DNA from: Corbicula japonica
Lineage: Eukaryota > Mollusca > Bivalvia > Venerida > Cyrenidae
NCBI GenBank assembly: GCA_038501625.1
Contig: JAZAYU010000053.1
Coordinates: 2,714,501 to 2,778,500, forward strand
Length of the DNA stretch: 64,000 nt
Direction: 5' to 3'
Both the position numbers and the translations under genes were made by a program. Below, one piece after another: positions 38,101-46,508 of the stretch; within the stretch, counting starts at the first letter, position 1, and each line of letters begins with the position of its first letter. The notes beneath the pieces are model-generated. The model was not told the origin of the DNA. It saw only the letters and a program-made list of their open reading frames with translations, and searched no databases.

Positions 38101-39302
38101 TTAGTAAAGAAACTGTTGTATGAAAACATAAATCAATATCCTGGTTTGTTTATTCCGTATAACAATGTCTATCAATACATTGTTGGTGTGAACATTTTTG
38201 GACACATATATTAATTAAGTTGCTGTGTTTCATAGCTCTTGTAATTGTATTTGCCAAAACTAACTACCTGTATAAATGTTTGCTATGGTTTTGAATGGAA
38301 ACAATTACAGTGCTTCTTTCATAACATTCATGCAGCATTTGTAGTTCTTGTTAACTATCTATTTTTTATACCTTCCCAGCTGTTGGAGGATAAAGCCGAC
38401 ATGTATGGAGCAATCATGCATCGGGGCACAAAAATAAACAGGGGGCATTTTTTTGCCATCGTAAGACATAGGATGCAGTGGTATAAAGTTGATGATATGA
38501 AGGTATGTTTCATTACATTTCCTGTGTAAGTTGTAAAAGTACATTTTTGTGGATGTTCGAGTTCATTTTATACAGATTGTGACCTAATTTATCTAATTCA
38601 GCTGGGATCATTCCTGTGGGTTTCCTATTTATATTTTTATTAACAATGGCATTCTCTCCATCTGTGTTTTTGTCATGCAAAAGCTCCATGACTACTCCTT
38701 GCAGATTAATACCTTGATGGATTTAATTTGGTTGATATTTCTATATATATGAGCCAGTCTCTGACAAAATTACACTTGTTTGATTTTACATATAGCTGGA
38801 TGCTTTGTCCCCACTATCCATCTGTCATCAAATGACAATAATATTAATTTAAATGACAACAGTCCTGTAGTTATCATTAAAATAAGTTTTAATCTTCATG
38901 AGAAGTTAGCAGATTTCATTTTAATCATAATGGAATTATTATATATTTACAGATTATGGGATGTAAACCAATATTTTTTAGTGTGGCCTAAAGGTTATTT
39001 TTCAGAGACCAATGCTTATTTAAATGAGAAAAATATTAGATTACAACTTTGCCTGTTGACATGTTGCTAAATTATTAATTATATCCCCAACCATTTTCAT
39101 GACTTTAATAACTATTCAAGGTTGGTTTTATTTGGTTTTCACCAGGATGTTGAAATTTATGAAAATAAGAGGAAGCTTTAACTTTACCTTTAACTTTATA
39201 TTTATGCAGATCACTCGAATGACAAGGGATGTTGCGCTAAAAGAAATGGAGGACAGTTATATACTCTTCTACCGGACAAGGCCAAGGCCATACATAAATT
39301 AA
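14719..39302 (+). CDS. MULE transposase-SWIM-USP fusion protein (24 exons, about 1534 aa)
   Basis: The predicted single gene of the giant element. Exons 1-24 join with consistent phases from ATG 14719 to TAA 39302, with no stop or frameshift. Order of parts: residues about 1-349 CARF/ALS2CR8-like, 350-600 MULE DDE core, 661-675 SWIM finger, 849-1100 seven 36-residue repeats, 1247-1534 USP peptidase. The family-based expectation is that the transposase cuts the element ends as a nuclear DDE enzyme, SWIM and the N-terminal part assist DNA or protein binding, and the USP removes ubiquitin from the transposase itself or from host factors. All introns are GT-AG except one GC-AG. It could alternatively be a domesticated host gene, but the TIRs and target duplication around it argue for an active transposon gene. 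Exon limits come from splice signals and homology, not transcripts. Confidence 0.85.
15871..16378. mobile_element. 508-bp MITE with CACTG ends and 5-bp duplication
   Basis: Ends cactgcgggataccgtatcc and ggatacggtatcccgcagtg are inverted repeats of about 35 bases (continuing attgctcgattt). CTACT is duplicated at 15866-15870 and 16379-16383. A 5-bp duplication with CAC termini recalls the Transib group, but no transposase is present, so the class is tentative. It sits in intron 2 of the fusion gene. Confidence 0.8.
17670..21750 (+). repeat. Minisatellite family 2 (87/86-bp units, about 47 copies) in intron 3
   Basis: The main unit runs tatatgataggttacagaca, taggaccttagtaggagg, acaatgggcacttgtagaag, gaccaagtgtacccaataaa, tggtttgtg. 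The period is 87 up to about 20960, then 86 with a gtgcgttataggctacagac variant up to 21665. Because 87 is divisible by 3 and the unit lacks stops, frames of up to 300 residues appear on the plus strand and 258 on the minus strand; neither is a gene. The core acaatgggcac...tagaaggacc resembles the TIR (18 of 22 positions). An early unit at 17729-17746 keeps aggtaagcagaaaatgga, the TIR tip with one change. Confidence 0.95.
22057..23808 (+). CDS. Fusion gene exons 4-6: CARF/ALS2CR8-like region
   Basis: Exons 22057-22203, 22701-22918 and 23572-23808 encode residues about 150-349. Recognisable stretches are LNKEVREKVMELV, VTSVSEMKRHLNIFV, FPADDTIRKHIY and the LDQENLLEYISQW segment with NPDDRF. 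This pattern (a helical segment, an 'R.H...FV' block, 'P....IR.H.Y', then 'DQENL') is what I recall from vertebrate calcium-responsive transcription factor and its invertebrate relatives. An acidic linker (EQDDDDE) leads into the transposase. Phase 2 ends of exons 5 and 6 each complete an Arg codon in the next exon. Confidence 0.75.
24286..26002 (+). CDS. Fusion gene exons 7-9: MULE transposase core
   Basis: Exons 24286-24554, 25281-25522 and 25830-26002 encode residues about 350-578. LLDATYRTTKYALPLFFLAV gives the first catalytic Asp (about D359). QFMTDYCEREINAI gives the second (about D425). YICDFHREQCWTRW is the CxxH motif placed after the second Asp in MULE cores (C446, H449). NTNNGLERQNKVFKY carries the likely catalytic Glu (about E541), the position of the 'NN..E..N' motif shared with IS256. 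All three acidic residues are present, so catalytic competence is plausible. The RNase H-like fold is split by two introns. Confidence 0.9.
28289..30419 (+). CDS. Fusion gene exons 10-11: SWIM zinc finger and repeat tract
   Basis: Exon 10 (28289-28463) encodes a linker with YNVHVPDYLRNRP. Exon 11 (29003-30419, 1417 bp, by far the longest) opens with SYSVSIKGENGMPHCQCHYW and MCKHMPCKHMFAVF. That is a SWIM finger, CxC-x9-CxH (C661, C663, C673, H675), normally placed just after the MULE core. An acidic/Ser-rich stretch, a Lys/Arg-rich stretch (KDRKLKKLNLRNRQKKR) and then the 36-residue repeats follow. Reading through the donor at 30419 would stop at 30427, so intron retention would give a transposase without the USP domain. 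Confidence 0.85.
28559..28815 (+). mobile_element. tRNA-Pro-derived SINE in intron 10
   Basis: The head at 28559-28632 retains a D-arm region with A box tagtggttaagg, an anticodon stem-loop tccgc-attggga-gcggg that would present TGG (Pro), and a B box ggttcgaatcc. The acceptor stem is only partly paired, so it is not a functional tRNA. The unrelated body continues with gtgagccgctagctag and ttaaaaggataggattt. It is read as a SINE because of this body and the location inside an intron. Confidence 0.7.
29639..30394 (+). repeat. Seven 108-bp coding repeats (36 residues each) in exon 11
   Basis: Exactly 7 x 108 bp, starting at 29639, 29747, 29855, 29963, 30071, 30179 and 30287. Each encodes RKHTNE(V/D/G)DISKPKK followed by QVRQNPENVQCHP(S/P)DE and GLTNQK. 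Units differ only at the seventh residue and one Pro/Ser position, with nearly all synonymous sites identical, so the expansion is recent or homogenised. The repeats are basic, hydrophilic and probably disordered, and link the transposase half to the deubiquitinase half. Confidence 0.97.
30872..32767 (+). CDS. Fusion gene exons 12-14: linker before the USP domain
   Basis: Exons 30872-31099, 31541-31642 and 32684-32767. They encode about 138 residues without a recognised domain. Landmarks are LTLDHVAETGYAVISNM, LYSLRRLAPSSMSEGAKLRL, a helical KRRREEMANAMKDLAAAASA (possible coiled coil) and a basic KQKSKPTSQRHVTFAVRHK tail. Phases 1-1-1 match the flanking exons exactly, which is the main evidence for these exons. 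Confidence 0.7.
33416..39302 (+). CDS. Fusion gene exons 15-24: USP-type deubiquitinase domain
   Basis: Exons 33416-33532, 34239-34322, 34880-34958, 35341-35396, 35742-35815, 36369-36439, 37096-37173, 37784-37874, 38380-38502 and 39210-39302. The Cys box GLRNFANNCFANSLLQCL (C1261) departs from the usual G-N-T-C by A-N-N-C but keeps the Asn and Cys. LGTQQDSFEMYQIMLQALD is the QQDA-like box. VTCSSCG and YKCKGCK are the two zinc CxxC pairs. NVAFHLKRF precedes the His box. RGHFFAIVRH gives the catalytic His (H1486), WYKVDD the third residue (D1501/1502), and SYILFYRTR closes the domain. The peptidase is complete at about 285 residues, near the compact end for the family, and is expected to be active. 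Confidence 0.92.
34420..34705. repeat. Two tandem copies of a dispersed repeat in intron 16
   Basis: Two copies about 145-165 bp apart share gacaatgctttcacctatgg, ctcaaatttggtaggga and gtttgtcatc, with 'agacccctat' following. The sequence belongs to a repeat type I recall from bivalve genomes. There is no coding potential. Confidence 0.7.
35537..35575 (-). repeat. Solitary inverted family-2 minisatellite unit in intron 18
   Basis: The sequence ttaaccatttattgggtaca, then cttggtccttctacaagtg is the reverse complement of the family-2 core, essentially identical over about 36 bases, but single and in the opposite direction to the array at 17670-21750. Confidence 0.85.
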
Positions 39303-39936
39303 CATTTCGTCATCATCTTCTACGACAACAGCAACTGATATTCATAATTCCTGATGGTTCTGCTAAAGAGGTGTGGCTGTCGTAATAGCTCAGAATTAAT
39401 TTGACAGTACTAAGTGATTCAACATGAAAAGCCTACTATCAGAAAAGAGATCAAGTGCCAAGCAGCATAATTTATGTTACTGGAACTGAGAAAATTACCA
39501 TTGTATTATCACGATTATATATCTTGGATTTCATTAGTGGAAATGTAAATGGTTGGTAGAGATAGGAAATGTAAGGACCTGATTGCATTCTAGGAATAAT
39601 TTATACAAACAATTGATATTTCTTGACGGAACAGCAAACTTTTGTTATTTTTATCACATTCAAGACATACTGTAAACTGCATTATTAGTGATTATTCTTT
39701 AGACTGTTGAAAAAATAGAACAAATTCAGAGACAGTTTTAATATTTCATTGAGTGGTGCCACCATAAACTTGAATTACAAAAAACATGGCAGCACATGGC
39801 TGATCATCTTTTGACATGTCGGAACCGACACCTTCAGGCGAGGAAATGCAGCAAATTAAACTGCGTAGGTCTGTGTTATGATATTTTTAAAACAGAGCTT
39901 TGTATATTTTATAGGATAAATTTTATGTCATTTTTA
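39303..39936. other. 3' flank of the fusion gene inside the element
   Basis: Sequence after the stop codon, presumably 3' UTR and then spacer. I see no exon, and I did not find a confident poly(A) signal placement. Confidence 0.4.
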
Positions 39937-40150
39937 TACGCCCTTTTAAAAAAAGGGACGTATTATGGGAACACCTGTGGCGGGTGGGCAGCGTCCACAG
40001 CGTTTCCGCTCTCTAAGTCAAAGAGTTTTCATCTGATCTTTATCAAACTTGGTGAATATGTTGGTGGGCATAATACCTCGCCCAAGTTCTATAACCAGCC
40101 AAATCCCCCAGGCACTCCTGAATTATGGCCCTTGAATTGTCCAAAAACTG
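39937..40150. repeat. Dispersed repeat fragment within the giant element
   Basis: It starts near tatacgccctttt, with gtattatgggaacacctgtg, gcgtttccgctctctaagtc, caaacttggtgaatatgttg and gaattatggcccttgaattg. I recognise the pattern as a repeat common in mollusc DNA. The frame across it is not a gene. Its presence inside the large transposon means it inserted there or was carried along. Confidence 0.55.
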
Positions 40151-40733
40151 AATTATAGCACTATGAAAATAAGGCTTTTCAGAATATTTTATTCAGTGAT
40201 TGCTATGTCCAAAAAGCACACAAACATTTTAGAAGATTTTCAAAATGATAAGACTATTACAGAATATTCTCAGTTGTATACAGTGAATGTACATAAACTG
40301 GCAAGTTAATTAGAGGCCTCGAAACTGAAGCTTTGATTGGCTTTTTTTCTGAGACTTGTCTCAGATTTAGGCTGCCAGATGCTTGAGATTGAGTATGGTC
40401 TCTATTCCCTGTTTTATTATGTTTGGACATGATCTTGACCTAATCAGTGTTAAAAACATTTTTGTAGGAATGTTATATTCTATTAATTTCAATCAAACTA
40501 CAGCCTCAGAAAGAAAACAGATTACATGTACTTGCATTAATTTTAATTTAGACTACGGGCTCCTTGGTATTGAACACAGTGTGACAGTAATAAATGCTAT
40601 AATACCCAGCAAAAGAAGTAAGAGTTATCATCTTTATGTTGGTTGGTTGGTCTCTTGCAAAAAGTTTTGAAGATACTGATTTCAAACTTAGCACAAAAAA
40701 TTTAGTTGTGCTTGACAAAATTTATGTTTTCTG

Positions 40734-41099
40734 TGGATTTTTTCAAGGGACAGGATTTAATAAAATCTTGTCACATGTACTTCTTTTGTTTTGAATATAT
40801 TGACATGTATCTTTGCACATATGCACAGTACTGTAAATGCTTGTGAGATATTTTTGAAAGTTTGTACAAATGTTCAGCATGAAACTTTGGTGTGTGTAAC
40901 AGTCCATTATTTTTGGATTTTTTCAAGGGACAGGATTTAATAAAAATCTTGTCACATGTACTTCTTTTGTTTTGAATATATTGACATGTGTCTTTGCACA
41001 TATGCACAGTAACTGTAAATGCTTGTGAGATATTTTTGAAAGTGTGTACAAATGTTCAGCATGAAACTTTGGTGTGTGTAACAGTCCATTATTTTTTGG
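40734..41099. repeat. Tandem duplication, two copies of 180 bp
   Basis: The unit beginning tggattttttcaagggacag recurs exactly 180 bases later, with only a few single-base changes or indels. A recent simple tandem duplication in the spacer between gene and right minisatellite. Confidence 0.93.
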
Positions 41100-41564
41100 A
41101 GGGAAGCAAAATTTATGAAATTATTGTGATGTGAACTTCGTGCTAATTTTTAAGTTAATGACTTAAAACTTTCCAAATATGATCATATATTCATAAAAAT
41201 ATATGGACTATTTAGCTGGTAAATATATGTGATACGTAAGCTTGCTACTGGTTTGCTTAATACAAACTGATTTTTAATTAAATAATGAGTACTTTAACAT
41301 GTCTTGAGTTGTCACTTTGAATATAGAAGAAGGTATAGAAGATTACACTTTTGACTGTCTGAAACAAAGAAATACCTTATAATATCATCCAATACAATTC
41401 CTTTGCCAATCAGAAGGGACAAGTAAGTAAACTGGGAGTTAACTCTTGATTTGAACATTATTGACTGAAGTCATATCAAAGAGGTAAAGACATGCATGCA
41501 ATATTCATATGGAATGGAGGCAGATAATGTCTCGGTATATATGCATATATTAATACCAGGTCTG

Positions 41565-44500
41565 CTAGAAGTGTCCCTATGGCCTTGTAAAGGTGTTCTT
41601 AATATTTACATATAAAACACTTCGAAAGGTACCACGCGTTTGCAAAGATAGTGTCTAAAAATGTATCCTTATATTAAAGTCAGGTCTACAAGAGGTGCTC
41701 CTACGACCTTCTGAAGGTGAACTGTGTGCGCAATAATAGTATCTGAGAAGATATCCTATATTAATACCAGGTCTGCTAGAGGTGTCCCTATGACCTTCTA
41801 AAAGTGTCCTTTGTTCGCAATGATAGAATTATAGTGTCTAAGTAGATATGCTCATATCAATACCAGGTCTGCTAGAGTTGCCTCCTACGACCTTATAAAG
41901 GTGAACTGTGTGAGCAATGATAGTATCTGAGAAGATATCCAATATTTATACCAGGTCTGCTAGGTGTCCCTACGTGTCCTTTGTTCGCAACGATAGTGTC
42001 TGAGTAGATATGCTCATATCAATACCAGGTCTGTTAGAGATGCCTCCTACGACCTTCTAAAGATGTCCATTTGTCCACAATGAGAGTGTCCGAGTAGATA
42101 TGCTTATATTTATACCAGATCTGCCAGAGGTGTCCCTGTGACCTTCTCAATGTGCACTTTGTCGCGATAATAGTGCTTGTATAGATATGGTTTATTAATA
42201 ACAGGTCTGCTAGAAATGTCCCTACGACCATTCAAGATTTAATTTGTTCGCAATGATAGTGCTTTAGTAGATATGGTTTATTAATACCAGGTCTGATAGA
42301 GATGTCCCTACGACCATTCAAGGTGTCCAGTGTCTATGATAGTTTCTGAGAGGAAGCTTGCTTTTATTTTTATAGAGAACCTATTAATACCCGGCCTGCT
42401 AGAGGAGTCCGTATAGCCGTAAGGTATACTGTTTAGTCGCGATGATAGTATCTGAAGAGATACTTCATTAACATGCATGTAGCCTGCTACCGGTGTCTCA
42501 AGTGTAAATTGAAATATATTACCTAACGAGATTCTCATATACCTTTATTAATCGTGCTTGACACAGGCCTTTGTCTTTCTAAAGGTTACTTGTGATCGCT
42601 ATGGTATTGTCTAAAGAGACAAGTAAAATTACATATTCAGGCCTGCTAGAGGTGTGCCTAGGTCCTTCTAAAGGTGTCCCAAGTTCAAAATATCACTATT
42701 TAAAGAGATATCTCATTTAACTATATCAATCGTGCTAGAAGTTTGCATTTTTCTTTCTTATGCTGTCTTGTGAACGCACTTGTATTGCAGAGGAAAATAA
42801 ATAACATACATAAGTCCTTCAAGAGGTGTGCCTAGGTCCTTCTAAAGGTGTCCCGTGTGTCTGAGATGTCTTTTAACTATGGCTATGTCTGCTAGATCTT
42901 CTATGTGTGTCTTTGTCCTTTTCAAGGTATCCTGAGGTGATAAAGCGAATGTAATGACTGCTAGAGTACAACAATCATATACCCTTCTAGAGCAGTACCT
43001 ATGTACTTCAATAAGTTCTCCATGATGCCAGGCCTACAAACCCTTCGAAAGGGTGTTAAAATATTAGTATCAGGAAAGAAACGTGTAATAGTTAGTCTGA
43101 AAGATGTGTCGGTATGACGTGCTGGAGGTGTACTTTTTACGCAATGTAATTCTCTAAACAAAATACTTCATTAACATTTTATGGCCTGAAAAAGGTGTAC
43201 CTAGCTTCATATAAACGTGTCGAGATGTACTTATCGGCAGAGATACCTCTGTTAGATATGCTTATATTAATACCAGGTCAGCTAGAGGTGTCCCTACGAA
43301 GTTCTAAGGGTGACCTTTGTTTGCATTGATAGTTTCTGAGAAGATGTGCTTATTTTAATATCAGGACCGCTAAAGGTGCCCCTACGACCTTCTAAAGGTG
43401 TCCTTTGTTCGCAATAATACTGTCTGATATTATATGCTTATATTAATACCAGGACCGCTAAAGGTGCCCCTACGACCTTCTCAAGGTGTCCTTTGTTTGC
43501 AATAATAGTGTCTAAACATATGTTATGCTTATATTAATACAAGGTCTGCTAGCGGTGTCCCTACGACTTTCTAAAGGTGTACTAAGTTCGCAATGATAAT
43601 GTCTGATATTATATGCTTATATTAATACCAGGACCGCTAAAGGTGCCCCTACGACGTTCTAAAAGTGACCATTGTTCGCAATCATAGTGTCTGAAGTTAT
43701 TTTCTTACATTCATACCAGGACTGCTAGCGGTGTCCCTACGACCTTCTAAAGATGTCCTTTGTTCGCAATGATAGTGTCTGATATTATATGCTTATATTA
43801 ATACCAGGACCGCTAAAGGTGCCCCTACGACCTTCTAAAAGTGTCCATTGTTCGCAATCAAAGTGTCTGAAGTTATATTCTTACATTAATACCAGGACTG
43901 CTAGCGGTGTCCAATACGACCTTCTAAAGGTGTACTAAGTTCGCAATGAAAGTGTCAGATGTTATATTCTTATATTAATACCAGGACTGCAAGAGGTGTC
44001 CCTACGACCTTCTAAAGGTGTACTAAGTTCGCAATGATAGTGTCAGATGTTATATTCTTATATTAATACCAGGACCGCTAAAGGTGCCCCTACGACCTTC
44101 TAAAGGTGTCCTTTGTTCGCAATAATAGTGTCTAAATATGTATTATGCTTATATTGATACCAGGACCGCTAAAGGTGCCCCTACGACCTTCTAAAGGTGT
44201 CCTTTGTTCGCAATGAAAGTGTCTGATGTTATATTTTTATATAAATACCAGGACCGCTAAAGGTGCCCCTACGACCTTCTAAAGGTGTCCTTTGTTCGCA
44301 ATGATAGTGTCTGAAGTCATATTCTTACATTAATACCAGGACTGCTAGCGGTGTCCCTTCGACCTTCTAAAGGTGTCCTTTGTTCGCAATAATAGTGTCT
44401 AAATATATATTATGCTTTTATTGAAACCAGGACCGCTAAAGGTGCCCCTACGACCTTCTAAAGGTGTCCTTTGTTCGCAATGAAAGTGTCTGATGTTATA

Positions 44501-46099
44501 TTCTTATATTAATACCAGGACCGCTAAAGGTGCCCCTACGACCTTCTAAAGTTGTCCATTGTTCGCAATGATAGTGTCTGATGTTATAATCTTAAATTAA
44601 TACCAGGACCGCTAAAGGTGCCCCTACGACCTTCTAAAGGTGTCCTTTGTTCGCAATAATAGTGTCTGAAGTTATATTCTTACATTAATACTAGGACTGC
44701 TAGCGGTGTCCCTACGACCTTCTAAAGGTGTCCTTTGTTCGCAATAATAGTGTCTGAAGTTATATTCTTACATTAATACTAGGACTGTTAGCGGTGTCCC
44801 TACGACCTTCTAAAGGTGTCCTTTGTTCGCAATAATAGTGTCTAAATATATATTATGCTTATATTCATACCAGGACCGCTAAAGGTGCCCCTACGACCTT
44901 CTAAAGGTGTACTTTGTTCGCAATGATATTGTCTGATATTATATGTTATATTAATACCAGGACCGCTAAAGGTGCCCCTACGACCTTCTAAAGTTGTCCA
45001 TTGTTCGCAATGATAGTGTCTGATGTTTTATTCTTAAATTAATACCAGGACCGCTAAAGGTGCCCCTACGACCTTCTAAAGGTGTACTAAGTTCGCAATG
45101 AAAGTGTCTGATGTTATATTCTTATATTAATACCAGGACCGCTAAAGGTGCCCCTACGACCTTCTAAAGTTGTCCATTGTTCGCAATGATAGTGTCTGAT
45201 GTTATATTCTTAAATTAATTCCAGGACCGCTAAAGGTGCCCCTACGACCTTCTTAAGGTGTCCTTTGTTCGCAATAATATTGTCTAAATATTTATTATGC
45301 TTATATTAATTCCAGGACCGCTAAAGGTGCCCCTACGACCTTCTTAAGGTGTCCTTTGTTCGCAATAATAGTGTCTAAATATATATTATGCTTATATTAA
45401 TACCAGGACCGCTAAAGGTGCCCCTACGACCTTCTAAAGGTGTCCTTTGTTCGCAATGAAAGTGTCTGATGTTATATTCTTATATTAATATCAGGACCGC
45501 TAAAGGTGCCCCTACGACCTTCTAAAGTTGTCCATTGTTCGCAATGATAGTGTCTGATATTATATTCTTAAATTAATTCCAGGACCGCTAAAGGTGCACC
45601 TACGACCTTTTTAAGGTGTCCTTTGTTCGCAATAATAGTGTCTAAATATTTATTATGCTTATATTAATTCCAGGACCGCTAAAGGTGCCCCTACGACCTT
45701 CTTAAGGTGTCCTTTGTTCGCAATAATAGTGTCTAAATATATATTATGCTTATATTAATACCAGGACCGCTAAAGGTGCCCCTACGACCTTCTAAAGGTG
45801 TCCATTGTTCGCAATAATAGTGTCTAAATATATATTATGCTTATATTGATACCAGGACCGCTAAAGGTGCCCCTACGACCTTCTAAAGGTGTACTTTGTT
45901 CGCAAGGATAGTCTCTGATGTTATATTCTTAAATTAATACCAGGACCGCTAAAGGTGCCCCTACGACCTTCTAAAGGTGTACTATGTTCGCAATGATAGT
46001 GTCGGATGCTTTATTCTTATATTAATACCAGGACTGCTAGATGTATCCCTACGACCTTCTAAAGGTGTCCTTTGTTCGCAATAATACTGTCTGATATTA
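41565..46099 (-). repeat. Minisatellite family 3 (88-bp units, about 50 copies), right subterminal
   Basis: On the plus strand the unit reads ccaggaccgctaaaggtgcc, cctacgaccttctaaaggtg, tcctttgttcgcaatgatag, tgtctgatgttatattctta, tattaata. Units at 41565-43250 are strongly diverged; those at 43260-46080, next to the right TIR, are homogeneous, with a few subtypes (ctaaatatatattatgc, ctgctagcggtgtcc). The reverse complement contains aatggacacctttagaagg, matching TIR aatggacaccgttagaagg except at one base. The array therefore carries TIR-like cores in right-TIR orientation. Confidence 0.93.
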
Positions 46100-46154
46100 G
46101 GCAGGGGTTAGTCCTATGATCGCAATAATGTTGTTTTAAGATATAAATAATACA

Positions 46155-46487
46155 TTACTCAATTATTAAGTCATTTATTTCACCTGCACTGTTACTTGGT
46201 AGTCTATTTGAATAATGTATACATTTTTCAGTTCTTATTGTTTTTGTGATATATTGGACTGCATTTTTGTTATTTGTCATGTATAATTTACTTTCAATTA
46301 TTCGCTTACATGTACAGTTACCCTGAAGTTTAGGGTTTACATTGATTGTTGTTTTCGTCATTTCAACGAGATACAAGTTCTTTCCAGTATGCAGCCAGCT
46401 AAAAATAACTGTGCTAAGGCGGAGCGCAATAATGTGGGCGGGCCTACGATATATGAATATTAAGTAGGTCCTTCTAACGGTGTCCAT
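46155..46487 (-). CDS. Possible short ORF starting inside the right TIR (110 aa)
   Basis: The frame opens with MDTVRRTYLIFIY, of which the first residues are encoded by the TIR itself, and runs to NDLIIE. It has no recognised domain and no signal of coding beyond being open. Its position, reading inward from the TIR opposite the transposase promoter, is where a second MULE gene would start. It may equally be chance, given the AT-rich sequence. Confidence 0.2.
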   Translation of the reverse strand: MDTVRRTYLIFIYRRPAHIIALRLSTVIFSWLHTGKNLYLVEMTKTTINVNPKLQGNCTCKRIIESKLYMTNNKNAVQYITKTIRTEKCIHYSNRLPSNSAGEINDLIIE

Positions 46488-46499
46488 TTTCCGCTTACC
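46466..46499 (-). repeat. Right TIR of the giant element, uninterrupted
   Basis: Read on the minus strand from 46499 it is GGTAAGCGGAAAATGGACAC, cgttagaaggacct, identical to the left TIR over 34 bases. Because it lacks the nested insertion, it serves as the internal control for the empty site at 11004-11013. Confidence 0.92.
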
Positions 46500-46508
46500 T
46501 GCCGACTA
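46500..46508 (+). repeat. 9-bp target site duplication, right copy (TGCCGACTA)
   Basis: Identical to 10975-10983. The predicted pre-insertion host sequence therefore joins ...ccccatccg, one TGCCGACTA, and tgccacgaaaag. Confidence 0.85.

Larger units (their letters stand above)
10984..46499 (+). mobile_element. Giant Mutator-like transposon (35.5 kb), apparently intact
   Basis: The first 34 bases, once the nested insertion at 11014-14638 is removed, are identical to the reverse complement of the last 34 bases. Both begin GGTAAGCGGAAAATGGACAC and continue cgttagaaggacct. A perfect 9-bp target duplication flanks the element. Its only convincing gene starts 67 bases inside the left inverted repeat and encodes a MULE transposase-SWIM-USP fusion with all 24 inferred exons open. 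Two minisatellites of TIR-like units occupy one intron and the right subterminal zone. Without the nested insertion the element is about 31.9 kb. Perfect TIRs, a perfect duplication and an open gene suggest a young insertion. The alternative, a coincidental pair of inverted repeats around a host gene, is hard to reconcile with the exact 9-bp match. Confidence 0.85.

Noticed and set aside
14719..39302. Interpretation as an ordinary domesticated host gene
   Set aside because: High intron number would suit domestication, but the exact 9-bp duplication and perfect TIRs outside the gene favour a transposon. It is kept as the main alternative.
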